DNA of 64,000 nucleotides from UBA11865 sp963749825 (GCA_963749825.1 CAVVOI010000014.1:310001-374000); one strand, 5' to 3'; shown: positions 20,177 through 28,464, numbered from the stretch's first letter. The notes: generated by a model from the letters alone, not told the origin. Made by a program: numbers and translations.

Positions 20177-20542
20177 GTGCACGAACCCGAACCCGAATTA
20201 ATTACCGTAGTTGAAGGTCCAACTCCAGAATTTCGACCTAGTCCCTATCTGTGGTTTCAAAGCGTCTTTGAAGGCCCGGAAGATGCCGATATCATGCTCT
20301 GCGAGCTACGCACATTAAATGGCCAAAGCATCTTAGATCGGTGCGTTGAGGCCTGGCGAGAGAATCGCCCTGTGCGTTTGGACTTTCCAGATTATCTTCG
20401 TATGCGCCAACAACTAGATGTCGTTGCTATGCGCTTTCAGAATCTCGAGGAAGGACCTTTATTGATGCTCTGGGTACGCCAGCTATTCGACGAGCTAGAA
20501 GAGGAAGAGTTCGATGAAGGGGAGGATGATTTCGGTTACTAG
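20177..20542 (+). CDS. Hypothetical acidic protein
   Basis: I do not recognise this 121-residue protein. It is very acidic, with a proline-rich N-terminus (HEPEPELITVVEGPTPEFRPSP) and a tail of Asp/Glu (DELEEEEFDEGEDDFGY). The middle looks like a small alpha/beta domain. There is no signal peptide or membrane segment. GTG 20177 is supported by AGGTGG 6 bases upstream. The ATG of a decayed SnoaL-like gene (20526) overlaps its 3' end, so both were once translationally coupled. Confidence 0.65.
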   Translation: MHEPEPELITVVEGPTPEFRPSPYLWFQSVFEGPEDADIMLCELRTLNGQSILDRCVEAWRENRPVRLDFPDYLRMRQQLDVVAMRFQNLEEGPLLMLWVRQLFDELEEEEFDEGEDDFGY

Positions 20543-20896
20543 TCAATACTTTGAAGCTTTGTCTACAATGGAACGTGAGAAGTATCTAGACTGTTTTAAC
20601 TAAGATGCCGAATTACGTGACCCTTTTGGAGGCAAACCTTTCGATGGGAAGGAAGGTTTGAACAAGTGGTTTACTGGGTTGGAGCGCATCTGGTTCAAGT
20701 TTGTCATTGAACTGGACAGTTTATTTGTTGGCGGAAATCGAGTCGCGGTCGCATGGCACACTTGGGCCTTTTCCAAATCAGCAAAAGAAGGCTGCATTTA
20801 CTGGCATCAATGTTTTTTCTTTTGATGGTGGGGGAGCTTATCCAGCGCCTGGAGGGGTATTGGGATTTCCAAGAGATGATGTCCCAGATTTCATGA
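20526..20896 (+). pseudogene. SnoaL/NTF2-like domain protein, decayed
   Basis: Joined across frames, this region encodes a SnoaL/NTF2-like protein of about 123 residues. It begins MISVTSQYFEALSTMEREKY at ATG 20526. It meets an in-frame TAA at 20601-20603 and then continues in the same frame with DAELRDPFGGKPFDGKEGLN and NRVAVAWHTWAFSKSA. A frameshift near 20790 leads to KAAFTGINVFSFDG. A second in the G-run near 20831 leads to ELIQRLEGYWDFQEMMSQIS, stop TGA 20894-20896. One nonsense codon plus two frameshifts make a functional product very unlikely. Confidence 0.78.
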
Positions 20897-21018
20897 TTAG
20901 AGACCAGGTTGTCCCAGGTCGGATGCTGGACGTCAAGTAAGTAGCGCTACTGCATTCGATGTCGTATCAATCACCACCTAGGTAGGTAAATAACAAATTA
21001 TCAAATCAGGGAGTTGTT

Positions 21019-21804
21019 ATGAGCGATGAAACGATCCTGCTCGATATTAATAATGGTGTCGCTACAGTCACACTAAACAGGCCATCGTCATTAAATGCTT
21101 TCAACGACCAGATGATAAAGGAAACCTTCGCTGCTGTAAGGCAAACTGGCCGAGATGCTACGGTTAGAGTCATCGTCATTACCGGCTCGGGTAGAGCTTT
21201 TTCATCTGGTCAAGACCTTAATGATGTTCAAGATCGCAAAGAAATCTTTTCAATCGGAGAGCATTTGCGTACAGGATACAATAGACTCATTATGGCAATC
21301 GTAAGCGCCGAAAAACCGGTCATCGCGGCCGTCAACGGCGTCGCGGCGGGAGCTGGTTGTGGTGTAGCTTTGGCAGCCGACTTGCGAATCGCATCCCATA
21401 AGGCTAGCTTCATCCAGGCTTTTAGCCGTGTTGGCCTGGTGCCAGACAGCGGTTCGACCTGGATGCTGCCTAGGTTAATCGGTTATAGCCGGGCCTATGA
21501 AATGGCTATTACGGCCGAACAAATCCCGGCTGAAAAAGCTCTGACATGGGGTCTGGTCAACGAAGTGGTTCCCCACGAGCAATTGTCAGAGATTGTGGCT
21601 GCTTGGGCCAGGTCTTTGGCGGATGGACCAACGCTGGCTCTAGGATTGACCAAGCGAGCTATGCACAGAGCATTTGATATGAGCCTTTCGGACGCACTGG
21701 TGTATGAATCTCATATGCAAGAAATCGCCAGCCGAAGCCACGATTTCCAAGAAGGGGTACAAGCCTTCAGAGATAAACGCCGACCCGAATTTAGGGGCGA
21801 ATGA
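21019..21804 (+). CDS. Enoyl-CoA hydratase/isomerase (PaaG-like)
   Basis: A 261-residue crotonase-fold enzyme. Motifs: ATVTLNRPSSLNAFNDQM, ITGSGRAFSSGQDLNDV (oxyanion-hole segment), PVIAAVNGVAAGAGCGVALAAD split over the second oxyanion segment, and FSRVGLVPDSGSTWMLPRL. The last block and FIQAF resemble PaaG of the phenylacetate pathway more than generic FadB-type hydratases, but an ordinary beta-oxidation role is possible. AGGGAG lies upstream of the ATG. A 3-hydroxyacyl-CoA dehydrogenase follows 70 bases later, giving two successive steps of acyl-CoA degradation. Confidence 0.88.
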   Translation: MSDETILLDINNGVATVTLNRPSSLNAFNDQMIKETFAAVRQTGRDATVRVIVITGSGRAFSSGQDLNDVQDRKEIFSIGEHLRTGYNRLIMAIVSAEKPVIAAVNGVAAGAGCGVALAADLRIASHKASFIQAFSRVGLVPDSGSTWMLPRLIGYSRAYEMAITAEQIPAEKALTWGLVNEVVPHEQLSEIVAAWARSLADGPTLALGLTKRAMHRAFDMSLSDALVYESHMQEIASRSHDFQEGVQAFRDKRRPEFRGE

Positions 21805-21874
21805 CAGACATTTCCCGGATCAAGGTTGGCGCCGTACTTTCTGATTTGATGGATGCCTGATAAGGGAAAAACCT

Positions 21875-22744
21875 ATGACAACTGATATTGAGACGATTTC
21901 GGTTATTGGCGCCGGTACGATGGGACGAGGCATCGCGTTGTCGGCCGCTTTGAATGGTAAAGAAGTCATTCTCCATGATATTGCCGAACGACTGCTTGAA
22001 GATGGTTTGGCACATATTCAGCGACTAATACAACAGGGTGTGGAGCGAGGCAAGTATGATCACGATCTCGCATTAGGTGTTCGCGACCGCATTCGGATAT
22101 CTACCGTTTTGGAAACAGCCGCCAATGTCGACCTCGTAATTGAAGCAGCACCAGAAGTGTTAGATTTGAAGCGGGAAATTTTCACCAAATTAGGATCGCT
22201 GGCGCCGTCCCGGACCATCTTTGCTTCCAATACTTCGAGTTTGAGTATAGAAGCTCTAGCAGGTGCAAGCAATAGGCCAGACAGATTTTTAGGATTACAC
22301 TTTTTTAACCCGGCCCATATCATGAAGCTGGTAGAGGTAATTAGGGCAGATGAGACCAGTAATGATACGCTTAGGCGAACCACGGTTTTTGTCGACGCCA
22401 TGGGAAAAACGGCCGTAACATGTAGTGATACACCTGCTTTTATCGTCAACCGCGTTGCCCGCCCGTTCTATGGAGAGGCACTGCGATTACTAGGAGAGCA
22501 TGCGGCTGATGTGGAAACGATTGACAAGTTGATGCGATCGATTGGTTTCAAAATGGGACCATTCCAACTCATTGATCTAGTGGGAAGTGATGTCAACTTG
22601 GCGGTAACATTATCGGTTTACGAACAGTTCTATCATGACCCAAAGTTCCGACCTCATCCAATACAACACCGGATGGTTGCCAGCGGGCGTTTGGGTCGCA
22701 AGAGCGGTCGTGGTTTTTATGATTATAGGGATGAGGCTTCGTGA
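21875..22744 (+). CDS. 3-hydroxyacyl-CoA dehydrogenase (PaaH-like)
   Basis: A 289-residue NAD-dependent dehydrogenase that oxidises 3-hydroxyacyl-CoA to 3-ketoacyl-CoA. The Rossmann motif is SVIGAGTMGRGIALSAALNG. The catalytic region has TSSLSIEALAGASNRPDRFLG and the HFFNPAHIMKLVEVI block with the active-site His. The C-terminal domain (from about residue 185) has DTPAFIVNRVARPFYGEALRLL and GPFQLIDLVGSDVNL, ending LGRKSGRGFYDY. It pairs with the enoyl-CoA hydratase upstream. All expected residues are present. Confidence 0.92.
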   Translation: MTTDIETISVIGAGTMGRGIALSAALNGKEVILHDIAERLLEDGLAHIQRLIQQGVERGKYDHDLALGVRDRIRISTVLETAANVDLVIEAAPEVLDLKREIFTKLGSLAPSRTIFASNTSSLSIEALAGASNRPDRFLGLHFFNPAHIMKLVEVIRADETSNDTLRRTTVFVDAMGKTAVTCSDTPAFIVNRVARPFYGEALRLLGEHAADVETIDKLMRSIGFKMGPFQLIDLVGSDVNLAVTLSVYEQFYHDPKFRPHPIQHRMVASGRLGRKSGRGFYDYRDEAS

Positions 22745-22767
22745 GAGACGCCTCCTCCATAGGCCAA

Positions 22768-23619
22768 TCAGAGAGGAATTGCCTCGTATAGCCATTTTAG
22801 AGCCGACTGCTGACCAGGGGTTGGATAGTCTTCTCTCATAAGAGTCGAGACGTCTAAGGCCAGTTCGTCCAATAGTCCCAGTGCAAAATGAAATGACTTT
22901 GTCAAAGATTCCTGATCGTATCCTGGAAACAAATTTGGCAACCGTTTAATTAGTTCGTGGTCGGCCCATTGATCGATATAACGGCCGTCGTCCCACGTAT
23001 CTACCTTTCTTGAAGTATTCGATCTGGCCCTAATCTCAATGAACCACATTATCTGGGCTCTAATCTGGGAGAGATAGTTGTGAGCTCGCCACAGATCATT
23101 TCTGAATATCGATTTTGCTAAACCAAAGGATAGGAACAGCCCGTGGGTCAACTGAGTTCTAACCGAGGCGGGGAAGGTGGTGGGCATCGTCAAGACCCGT
23201 GGCAATTTCTCAGTAGCAGCTTCTTCTGAATGTAAATAAAGTTGTTTCCAGCCCCGATCGAAAACTTCTAGATATGGTGAACCTTTTAGCGTCTGGGTGA
23301 TTGAGCCTGAACCCCCCGAGTTTGTTATAACGTAGTCGACTTTGAAGCCGCCTTCATAGATCACCTGCCACTCAGCGTCACCCGCAAAAGTTTGGTTAAA
23401 ATCTAAAACCCATGGCTGAGCTATGGTTGAAATCCAGGTTTCTGAACGCGCCAGGCCAGATGGAGAATCGGAAAACAATATTAAATCAAGATCAGAAAAG
23501 GGATCAATAGCCTTGGTCTCTCTGGCGCGCGAACCCACCATAATCGTGGCTTGCACAAGGCCATGGCTATCAGACCATCTGGCTATCCGGCTAATCAATT
23601 CGTCGTAACTGGTTATCAT
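22768..23619 (-). CDS. ANT(6)/AadE-like nucleotidyltransferase
   Basis: A 283-residue protein of the streptomycin 6-adenylyltransferase (AadE/ANT(6)) family. The N-terminal nucleotidyltransferase core reads ATIMVGSRARETKAIDPFSDLDLILF, with the GSRAR motif and the DLDL metal-binding aspartates. A C-terminal helical domain follows (MWFIEIRARSNTS, WADHELIKRLPNLFPGYD). Resistance enzymes use ATP to adenylylate aminoglycosides, but chromosomal homologues often have unknown substrates. It is transcribed against the acyl-CoA pair and ends 23 bases from it. No mobile element is adjacent, so it is probably a resident gene. Confidence 0.85.
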   Translation of the reverse strand: MITSYDELISRIARWSDSHGLVQATIMVGSRARETKAIDPFSDLDLILFSDSPSGLARSETWISTIAQPWVLDFNQTFAGDAEWQVIYEGGFKVDYVITNSGGSGSITQTLKGSPYLEVFDRGWKQLYLHSEEAATEKLPRVLTMPTTFPASVRTQLTHGLFLSFGLAKSIFRNDLWRAHNYLSQIRAQIMWFIEIRARSNTSRKVDTWDDGRYIDQWADHELIKRLPNLFPGYDQESLTKSFHFALGLLDELALDVSTLMREDYPTPGQQSALKWLYEAIPL

Positions 23620-23673
23620 CTTTTTGATATGATCGCGAAGGGACAGATCCTGATTAGGCAGCAGGCTGAGACT

Positions 23674-25824
23674 CTATTTCTGATTTGCTAAATAAAGCTC
23701 ATTGCCCGCCGTGACGATAATCCGAAGGGGATTTTCGGAGATGACAAAATCTGTGGTCCGGCCAAAAAGTTCATCTCCGTTGGCGTCGCTGGCCTTAAAC
23801 TGGGCCAGGAATGTACCGCCTAAGCTGAATTGGATGATGCGGTCACTACCAGGGTCGACAACAAAAAGGGATGAGTTTAGGCCACGCCCGGCAAGCTTGA
23901 GAGACGTTGGAGAAACGAGAGGACTTTCAAGGCCACTATTGGCTAACAAATCTTCCCCCCACAGCAGCCGGCCGTTTACATAGCGCCGGATCCGGCCGTC
24001 GTCGTAGAGCAAGAAAACGCTGCCATCTTCACTGTAAATGGCAATGTCCACTGCGTGCTCTAAATCGGCATCATCGACAAAATCGACAGTTTCTTGCCCA
24101 TCGCTTAAGGTGAATCCCTCACCCTCTGCGAAATAGCGCCAAATAACCTGAGCGCCCGGATCTAAAATATAGAGTCTCTCGTTAAAAGTAGTTATGGCGA
24201 CCGGCTGATTCCACTCGCTTGATAAAGCGAGGGGAACAGCTCTCGTGTCGGCGAAGTTCGAGAAGTATGTGATTAATGCACCTCTCAAATCGAGTGCTGC
24301 AAGACCATCGCGAGTCACCTGGTTGCCACCAGGTCGCCACAGGATATCAACCAATGTGCCCAGGATATGGCTGCCAATAACCTGATCTTCAAAAAGCACA
24401 ATTTCTGGCTCTCCAGTTCCGCTACTGGAAAGATCTTCTCCCATTATTTCGCGATATACTCGATTGTTTCCTCTATCCAGAACATAGATTTCGCCACTAA
24501 GGGCTTCTCCAAACTCCACTGAGGCCAACGACGAATTAGCTTCATATTGTTGTAATAGAGTGCTATTAAGCCTCGAAACGCCCGATAGGCCATCAAATCC
24601 CAAATAAATATTCTGCCGGAAGGATGAAAGGTCACCATCACCGGGTCGTAATTCCTCGGCTTCAGCAATCAAGGAAAGGGCTTCAGAATACAACAACTCT
24701 GATGCTTCTTCACTGTCTGCTTGTTGGGCCAATATGATTGTATCGGAGATTTCTCGTCTCAATTCTGAGTATCGAGCGACTCTGCCCCGCTGCAAATAGA
24801 CGCCAGTTACGATAATGGCGACGATTAGGGGAATGGCTATTGCCAGGATAGCAGGAAGAGCCCAGTTCGATGGACTTTCTTCGCTCTCATCTCCTGATCG
24901 GACTTTACCTAGAAGATCTGCCGTCCATCCGGTGATGCCTGCCAAAACAAGAGCCAACTTCGATGTTACTTTTCTGGCGGAAGTTTCTACGGTCTCGACA
25001 TCTACTGCTGGGAATGCCAGCGGATCACTCTTTGTTCCAACAGCGTCATCTACAGCTGGAGATTCACGAACGGGCGATTTTGTAGGCGGAGCAAGACGTT
25101 GACCTGTGACGGCACGTGAAACACGCCGATCTGCATCAGGCAAATAGCCATGAGCTTCGTCAGTGAATTCAACCAGGATTATGCGTGCTGAATCTGGGGC
25201 GATGAGTTCCTTGAGTTCTTCAATTCCATCCTCAACGTCGGAATCGATCAAGATTGGTCTAAAAGATTCAGTCAGCATATGTTCAAGCCGAGGGTCGGCT
25301 AATAACAACATATCGCCAGATAACAACCAATTATGATAGTAGCGTATATCAAGACCGGCCGTACGCCCCAATGGCGTCGTCTTGGCCGGCCGAGAGGACG
25401 GAAGCCTTTCGATACCAAAATTGTGTCCTAAGAGCGCATATGCTTCTCCTGCCTGGGCAACAAACAATTCGTTGGCTCTCATGACGGCACAAGTTATGGC
25501 GCCTTCATGAATTGTCTTGGCCCCACTGAGATTGTAGCGCAATAGGAGTTGATTGCTCTCGAGGATTGCCTTTCGTAGAGAGGCGGTTACGCTGCCAGGC
25601 GTATTATAAAAGCGATTGCTTATAGTATCGAGAAGATCTTGTGCAAGTATTTCAGTCTCATCAGGTTGGCCGGTTAGGGTCAAGTGAATGAATAAAAAAT
25701 CTCGTTCTCGACTGCGAGCGGTTTTTGTTGGTGCAGACTGGGCTAAGAGACCCGGTATCGCTACTCTATCTTGAACCGCACCGTTGACTAATTGGAGTTG
25801 GCCGGCAACAGCTTGTAATTCCAT
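23674..25824 (-). CDS. PP2C-like/beta-propeller membrane protein
   Basis: A 716-residue protein with three parts. Residues 1-220 resemble a PP2C-type phosphatase fold (FLFIHLTLTGQ, TSGAITCAVMRANELFVAQAGEA-like strand order, LLSGDMLLLADPRL), but I do not find the metal-coordinating aspartate motifs, so catalysis is doubtful. A single membrane segment WALPAILAIAIPLIVAIIVTG lies near residue 320. The C-terminal part (about 420-716) is made of repeating strands such as IYVLDRGNNRVYR, LYILDPGAQVIWRYF and LFVVDPGSDRIIQF, the pattern of an NHL/beta-propeller. It may be a membrane scaffold or sensor. It is likely extracytoplasmic at the C-terminus. Confidence 0.7.
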   Translation of the reverse strand: MELQAVAGQLQLVNGAVQDRVAIPGLLAQSAPTKTARSRERDFLFIHLTLTGQPDETEILAQDLLDTISNRFYNTPGSVTASLRKAILESNQLLLRYNLSGAKTIHEGAITCAVMRANELFVAQAGEAYALLGHNFGIERLPSSRPAKTTPLGRTAGLDIRYYHNWLLSGDMLLLADPRLEHMLTESFRPILIDSDVEDGIEELKELIAPDSARIILVEFTDEAHGYLPDADRRVSRAVTGQRLAPPTKSPVRESPAVDDAVGTKSDPLAFPAVDVETVETSARKVTSKLALVLAGITGWTADLLGKVRSGDESEESPSNWALPAILAIAIPLIVAIIVTGVYLQRGRVARYSELRREISDTIILAQQADSEEASELLYSEALSLIAEAEELRPGDGDLSSFRQNIYLGFDGLSGVSRLNSTLLQQYEANSSLASVEFGEALSGEIYVLDRGNNRVYREIMGEDLSSSGTGEPEIVLFEDQVIGSHILGTLVDILWRPGGNQVTRDGLAALDLRGALITYFSNFADTRAVPLALSSEWNQPVAITTFNERLYILDPGAQVIWRYFAEGEGFTLSDGQETVDFVDDADLEHAVDIAIYSEDGSVFLLYDDGRIRRYVNGRLLWGEDLLANSGLESPLVSPTSLKLAGRGLNSSLFVVDPGSDRIIQFSLGGTFLAQFKASDANGDELFGRTTDFVISENPLRIIVTAGNELYLANQK

Positions 25825-26012
25825 TGTAGCACTTCTTTAAGAGTATCATTTATCGCAGAAGTAGCCCGTGGCGTGGCACTCGCGGCTGAACATGACATAA
25901 GAATATCACGACCTAATGCAAAGCACAAAAATCTGCAGTTCTTGGATGCTATCAGCTGCTATTTGTTCTGAACAGAAGTATACTCTTTCAAGAGAAGCAA
26001 TTCGAGAGGTGT

Positions 26013-26768
26013 ATGATGAACGTCATTATTGCCGGTGAGATTCCCCTGGTTGAAGAATTGGCTCAAAGTTGTGTGGCTGCAGGTCATTCCATGGCAGCAT
26101 ATTTGGTGGAGGATTTTCTAAGTGCAGTTCAGAGTGGTTACATTCTTGGTGATCTTGGCGAGGTTGATGTGGCGATCGAGGTCCACAATGAATCGGCCTC
26201 AGCGAAACAAGAGCTATTGTTAGCCTTATCAACGGCAATCCCCGAATCTGCTTTGGTATTGACTTCGGCGCTGGCCACAAGCACTACTCAAGCTACGGCT
26301 TGGTCCTTGCACCCCGGTCGGGTGGTCGGATTCGGACTATTATCTCCCTTAGGGAAAGAAAATGTCGTTGAGATTGCAGCTGCGCTCCAGTCAGATAACA
26401 ACTCTATAGATAGGGCGGCAGATTTTTGGAGGCAAATCGGATTTGAAGCCATAACAGTTGAAGATGGACCAGGCCTGATTAGAGCGCGAATCGTCTGCTG
26501 CCTGATTAATGAGGCAACCAATGCTTTTATGGGAGGAGTAGCCAGCGCTGAGGATATTGATCTTGCGATGAAATTGGGCACCAATTATCCATTTGGACCG
26601 CTGGCCTGGGCAGATCAGATAGGTCTTGATACGGTCCTAGGTGTTATGACAGGCCTATTCAACGAATGGGGAGAAGATCGCTACCGGCCATCACCCTTGC
26701 TGCGACGGATGGTGCTCGCAGGCTATCTAGGTAAAAAAAGTGACCGGGGCTTTTTTGAGTATAGTTAA
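26013..26768 (+). CDS. Degenerate 3-hydroxyacyl-CoA dehydrogenase-like protein
   Basis: A 251-residue homologue of 3-hydroxyacyl-CoA dehydrogenase. The C-terminal dimerisation/substrate domain is well kept: GPGLIRARIVCCLINEATNAF, AEDIDLAMKLGTNYPFGPLAW and LGKKSDRGFFEYS. The N-terminal Rossmann half is eroded: the usual GxGxxG is replaced by IIAGEIPLVEELAQ and the HFFNP block by GFGLLSPLGKENVVE. NAD binding is therefore unlikely in the normal way. It may be a regulatory or non-catalytic partner of the complete enzyme at 21875. GAGAGG precedes the ATG. Confidence 0.75.
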   Translation: MMNVIIAGEIPLVEELAQSCVAAGHSMAAYLVEDFLSAVQSGYILGDLGEVDVAIEVHNESASAKQELLLALSTAIPESALVLTSALATSTTQATAWSLHPGRVVGFGLLSPLGKENVVEIAAALQSDNNSIDRAADFWRQIGFEAITVEDGPGLIRARIVCCLINEATNAFMGGVASAEDIDLAMKLGTNYPFGPLAWADQIGLDTVLGVMTGLFNEWGEDRYRPSPLLRRMVLAGYLGKKSDRGFFEYS

Positions 26769-26842
26769 GATGGTGCATAGAGAAGACCGTTATTAGAAGC
26801 TTGCCCGACGGTCGACATGCTAATTTTCTATAGGTAAATAAT

Positions 26843-27091
26843 ATGGGAGTGAAGCGATGCCATATCTGTGCAACAGATCCCGAGGTTAGGCGCTTGCACG
26901 GGGGTCCCGGGTTAGCAGACGGTAGAGAGTGCCCGCTATGTTACCGGCCGACCTGTCGTTATCATCTAACCATCGTCCGTTGGAAATGGCGTCATGACAA
27001 TCAGGTTGATTCAGTGCGGATATGCAGAGCATGCAAGAGTTCGTACGCACATCGCAATTGGGATGCCATCAACCGCGATTGGATAACGTAA
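26843..27091 (+). CDS. Small Cys-rich zinc-binding-like protein
   Basis: I do not recognise the family of this 82-residue protein. It has three CxxC pairs: CHIC, CPLC followed by TCRYH, and CRAC. Cys/His spacing of this kind usually binds two zinc ions in a treble-clef or ribbon fold. The protein is basic in its second half (VRWKWRHD) and has no membrane segment. It lies between the dehydrogenase-like gene and the converging selenoprotein gene. Confidence 0.65.
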   Translation: MGVKRCHICATDPEVRRLHGGPGLADGRECPLCYRPTCRYHLTIVRWKWRHDNQVDSVRICRACKSSYAHRNWDAINRDWIT

Positions 27092-27164
27092 TCCTTTTTG
27101 GTCTGAGCAATCGAATTTTCCGAGCCAGATCACTTATTATCAGGCCCATTTGGTTTTGGCTGTT

Positions 27165-27434
27165 CTAAGTAAAAGTCGAAGTATTAGGTCCAACAAACTC
27201 CTTAAAGAGTGCTAGTACCTCGCCTGGTTCGGCGTGGCGTTTTTGAATGGTTTTTTTGGAATAAATCAATTCGTCATTCACAGTAACCTCATAAGCACCC
27301 CCACTAGAGGTTACAAGCGTTAAATCTTCAATGATATGTTGATAACTGGATAGTAGATCATCCGCCAAACTGACGGCGCGATTTAGGTAGTTTCAAGGTA
27401 CGCAGTATTCAATTGAAACTTTATAAGTTTTCAT
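27165..27434 (-). CDS. SelW/Rdx-family selenoprotein with in-frame UGA (Sec) codon
   Basis: A standard ORF search sees only the last 67 residues (from TTG 27368). Reading through one TGA at 27393-27395 gives an 89-residue protein starting at ATG 27434: MKTYKVSIEYCVP-U-NYLNRA, then SLADDLLSSYQ, TSSGGAYEVTVNDELIYSKK and AEPGEVLALF. This is the thioredoxin-like Rdx fold of SelW/SelT/SelH proteins, and the UGA falls exactly where the family's CxxC/CxxU redox motif has its second residue (position 14). The start has an excellent Shine-Dalgarno, AAAGGAGGG at 27443-27451, 8-9 bases upstream, whereas the internal TTG has none. A SECIS-like hairpin follows the UGA. Probable role: thiol-based redox protein. 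The alternative is a nonsense mutation of a Cys codon. Confidence 0.82.
27360..27382 (-). promoter_or_regulatory. Bacterial SECIS-like hairpin
   Basis: On the mRNA, 10 bases after the UGA, AUCGCGCC pairs with GGCGGAU (7 bp with one bulged G) around the 8-base loop GUCAGUUU. The loop starts 18 bases after the UGA and its first base is G. These features match the known bacterial SECIS layout (short stem, small loop with an early G, about 16-37 bases after the UGA), where SelB would bind. The hairpin lies inside the coding sequence, as in other bacterial selenoprotein genes. Confidence 0.68.
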
Positions 27435-27491
27435 GGACGAAACCCTCCTTTGATGGAACATTTTGTCTGAGTATAGTCACCTGAAGGGTGC

Positions 27492-27520
27492 TTGACAACA
27501 GGAGAACGCTAGGATAACAT
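27492..27520 (+). promoter_or_regulatory. Promoter of the tRNA-Ala pair
   Basis: A perfect -35 box TTGACA (27492-27497) and a weaker -10 box TAACAT (27515-27520) are 17 bases apart. The first tRNA begins 12 bases further on. Confidence 0.65.
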
Positions 27521-27532
27521 ACGCCTGCCTTC

Positions 27533-27608
<76 letters not shown>

Positions 27609-27635
27609 GCGAGCTGAAACAAAAAAAGAAACAGA

Positions 27636-27708
27636 GGGCCTGTAGCTCAGTTGGGAGAGCGCCACAATGGCATTGTGGAGGTCAAGGGTTCGAGCCCCTT
27701 CAGGTCCA
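27636..27708 (+). tRNA. tRNA-Ala (anticodon GGC)
   Basis: The cloverleaf has acceptor GGGCCUG / CAGGUCC with the alanine identity pair G3-U70, anticodon stem CCACA / UGUGG with loop AUGGCAU (anticodon GGC, reading GCC and GCU), and T arm AAGGG-UUCGAGC-CCCUU. Discriminator base is A. Unlike its neighbour 27 bases upstream, the CCA end is not encoded and must be added by nucleotidyltransferase. Confidence 0.95.
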
Positions 27709-27759
27709 TTAGAACTCTAAAGTAGGTAACCAGTAGAAGAGTTTTTGGATGCCTTGGGG

Positions 27760-27789
27760 CCCCTTTCGTGCTAATGCGGGAGGGGTTTT
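27760..27789 (+). terminator. Intrinsic terminator of the tRNA-Ala operon
   Basis: CCCCTTTCG pairs with CGGGAGGGG (9 bp including two G-U pairs) around the loop TGCTAATG, followed by TTTTATATTT. It ends 21 bases before the start codon of the alpha/beta hydrolase, so that gene's own promoter would have to lie within or upstream of it. Confidence 0.72.
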
Positions 27790-27810
27790 ATATTTACACG
27801 GCAAAGAAAG

Positions 27811-28428
27811 ATGGAAGAAGACATCTATGTTCAAACAACAAATGGATTGATTTTCGGGAAATGTAGTGGTGATTCGGCATCTCCATTGGTAATTGGCTTA
27901 CATGGCTGGAGCCAGCGAAATGGTTGGCATACATGGCAACCGCTGATGGATCCTCTTGCCGAAGCTGGCTATTATGTTGTCAGTATCGATATGCCGGGCT
28001 GGGGCAAAAGCCAACCATGGGAAGACGGCTCTTTGAGCAGTGGAATGGCCGAAGAGGCTGTTGTAGCCATCCTAGATGGATTGAATCAGGAGTCAGCAAC
28101 GCTCATGGGCAAAAGCTGGGGCGGTGGTATCGCCCTGGAGTTAGCCTTGGATTTTCCACAGAGGGTGAATCAGCTGGTGCTGACTGCACCGGCTTTTAGA
28201 GACTTAACCCGCCTGCAGACATTAAGCCAGCCTGTATTATTGGCCTGGGCAAAGGATGATCCTGTAATACCTGTACAAAATGCGGCTGAATTTGAAAGCG
28301 CTGTTCCTGAAATCGAAGTAACGATTTATGATCATGGTGGGCACAGTGCGGCTTCGAAAAATGCGCCCGATTTTTCCCTACGGGTAATCCGTTTTCTCAA
28401 GAAGCATAGTCGAGGATCATATGTGTAA
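27811..28428 (+). CDS. Alpha/beta hydrolase
   Basis: A 205-residue, compact alpha/beta hydrolase. The oxyanion region is VIGLHGWSQRNGWHTW. The nucleophile elbow is GKSWGGG with Ser102. The acid is probably Asp in WAKDDPVIPV, and the base His in YDHGGHSAA. No lid domain is visible, so the protein is at the short end of the family. The substrate is unknown; ester or thioester hydrolysis is typical. It is followed by leuS after 36 bases. Confidence 0.88.
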   Translation: MEEDIYVQTTNGLIFGKCSGDSASPLVIGLHGWSQRNGWHTWQPLMDPLAEAGYYVVSIDMPGWGKSQPWEDGSLSSGMAEEAVVAILDGLNQESATLMGKSWGGGIALELALDFPQRVNQLVLTAPAFRDLTRLQTLSQPVLLAWAKDDPVIPVQNAAEFESAVPEIEVTIYDHGGHSAASKNAPDFSLRVIRFLKKHSRGSYV

Positions 28429-28464
28429 GATGGGTGCATTCAAGCCCGGGTTAAGGAGTGATTG

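Noticed and set aside
20701..20940. 79-residue open frame starting MSLNWTVYLL
   Set aside because: It is the frameshifted middle of the SnoaL-like pseudogene, not an independent gene.
22768..23619. AadE-like gene as a recently acquired resistance gene
   Set aside because: No transposon, integron or composition shift is seen around it; it looks like a resident chromosomal homologue.
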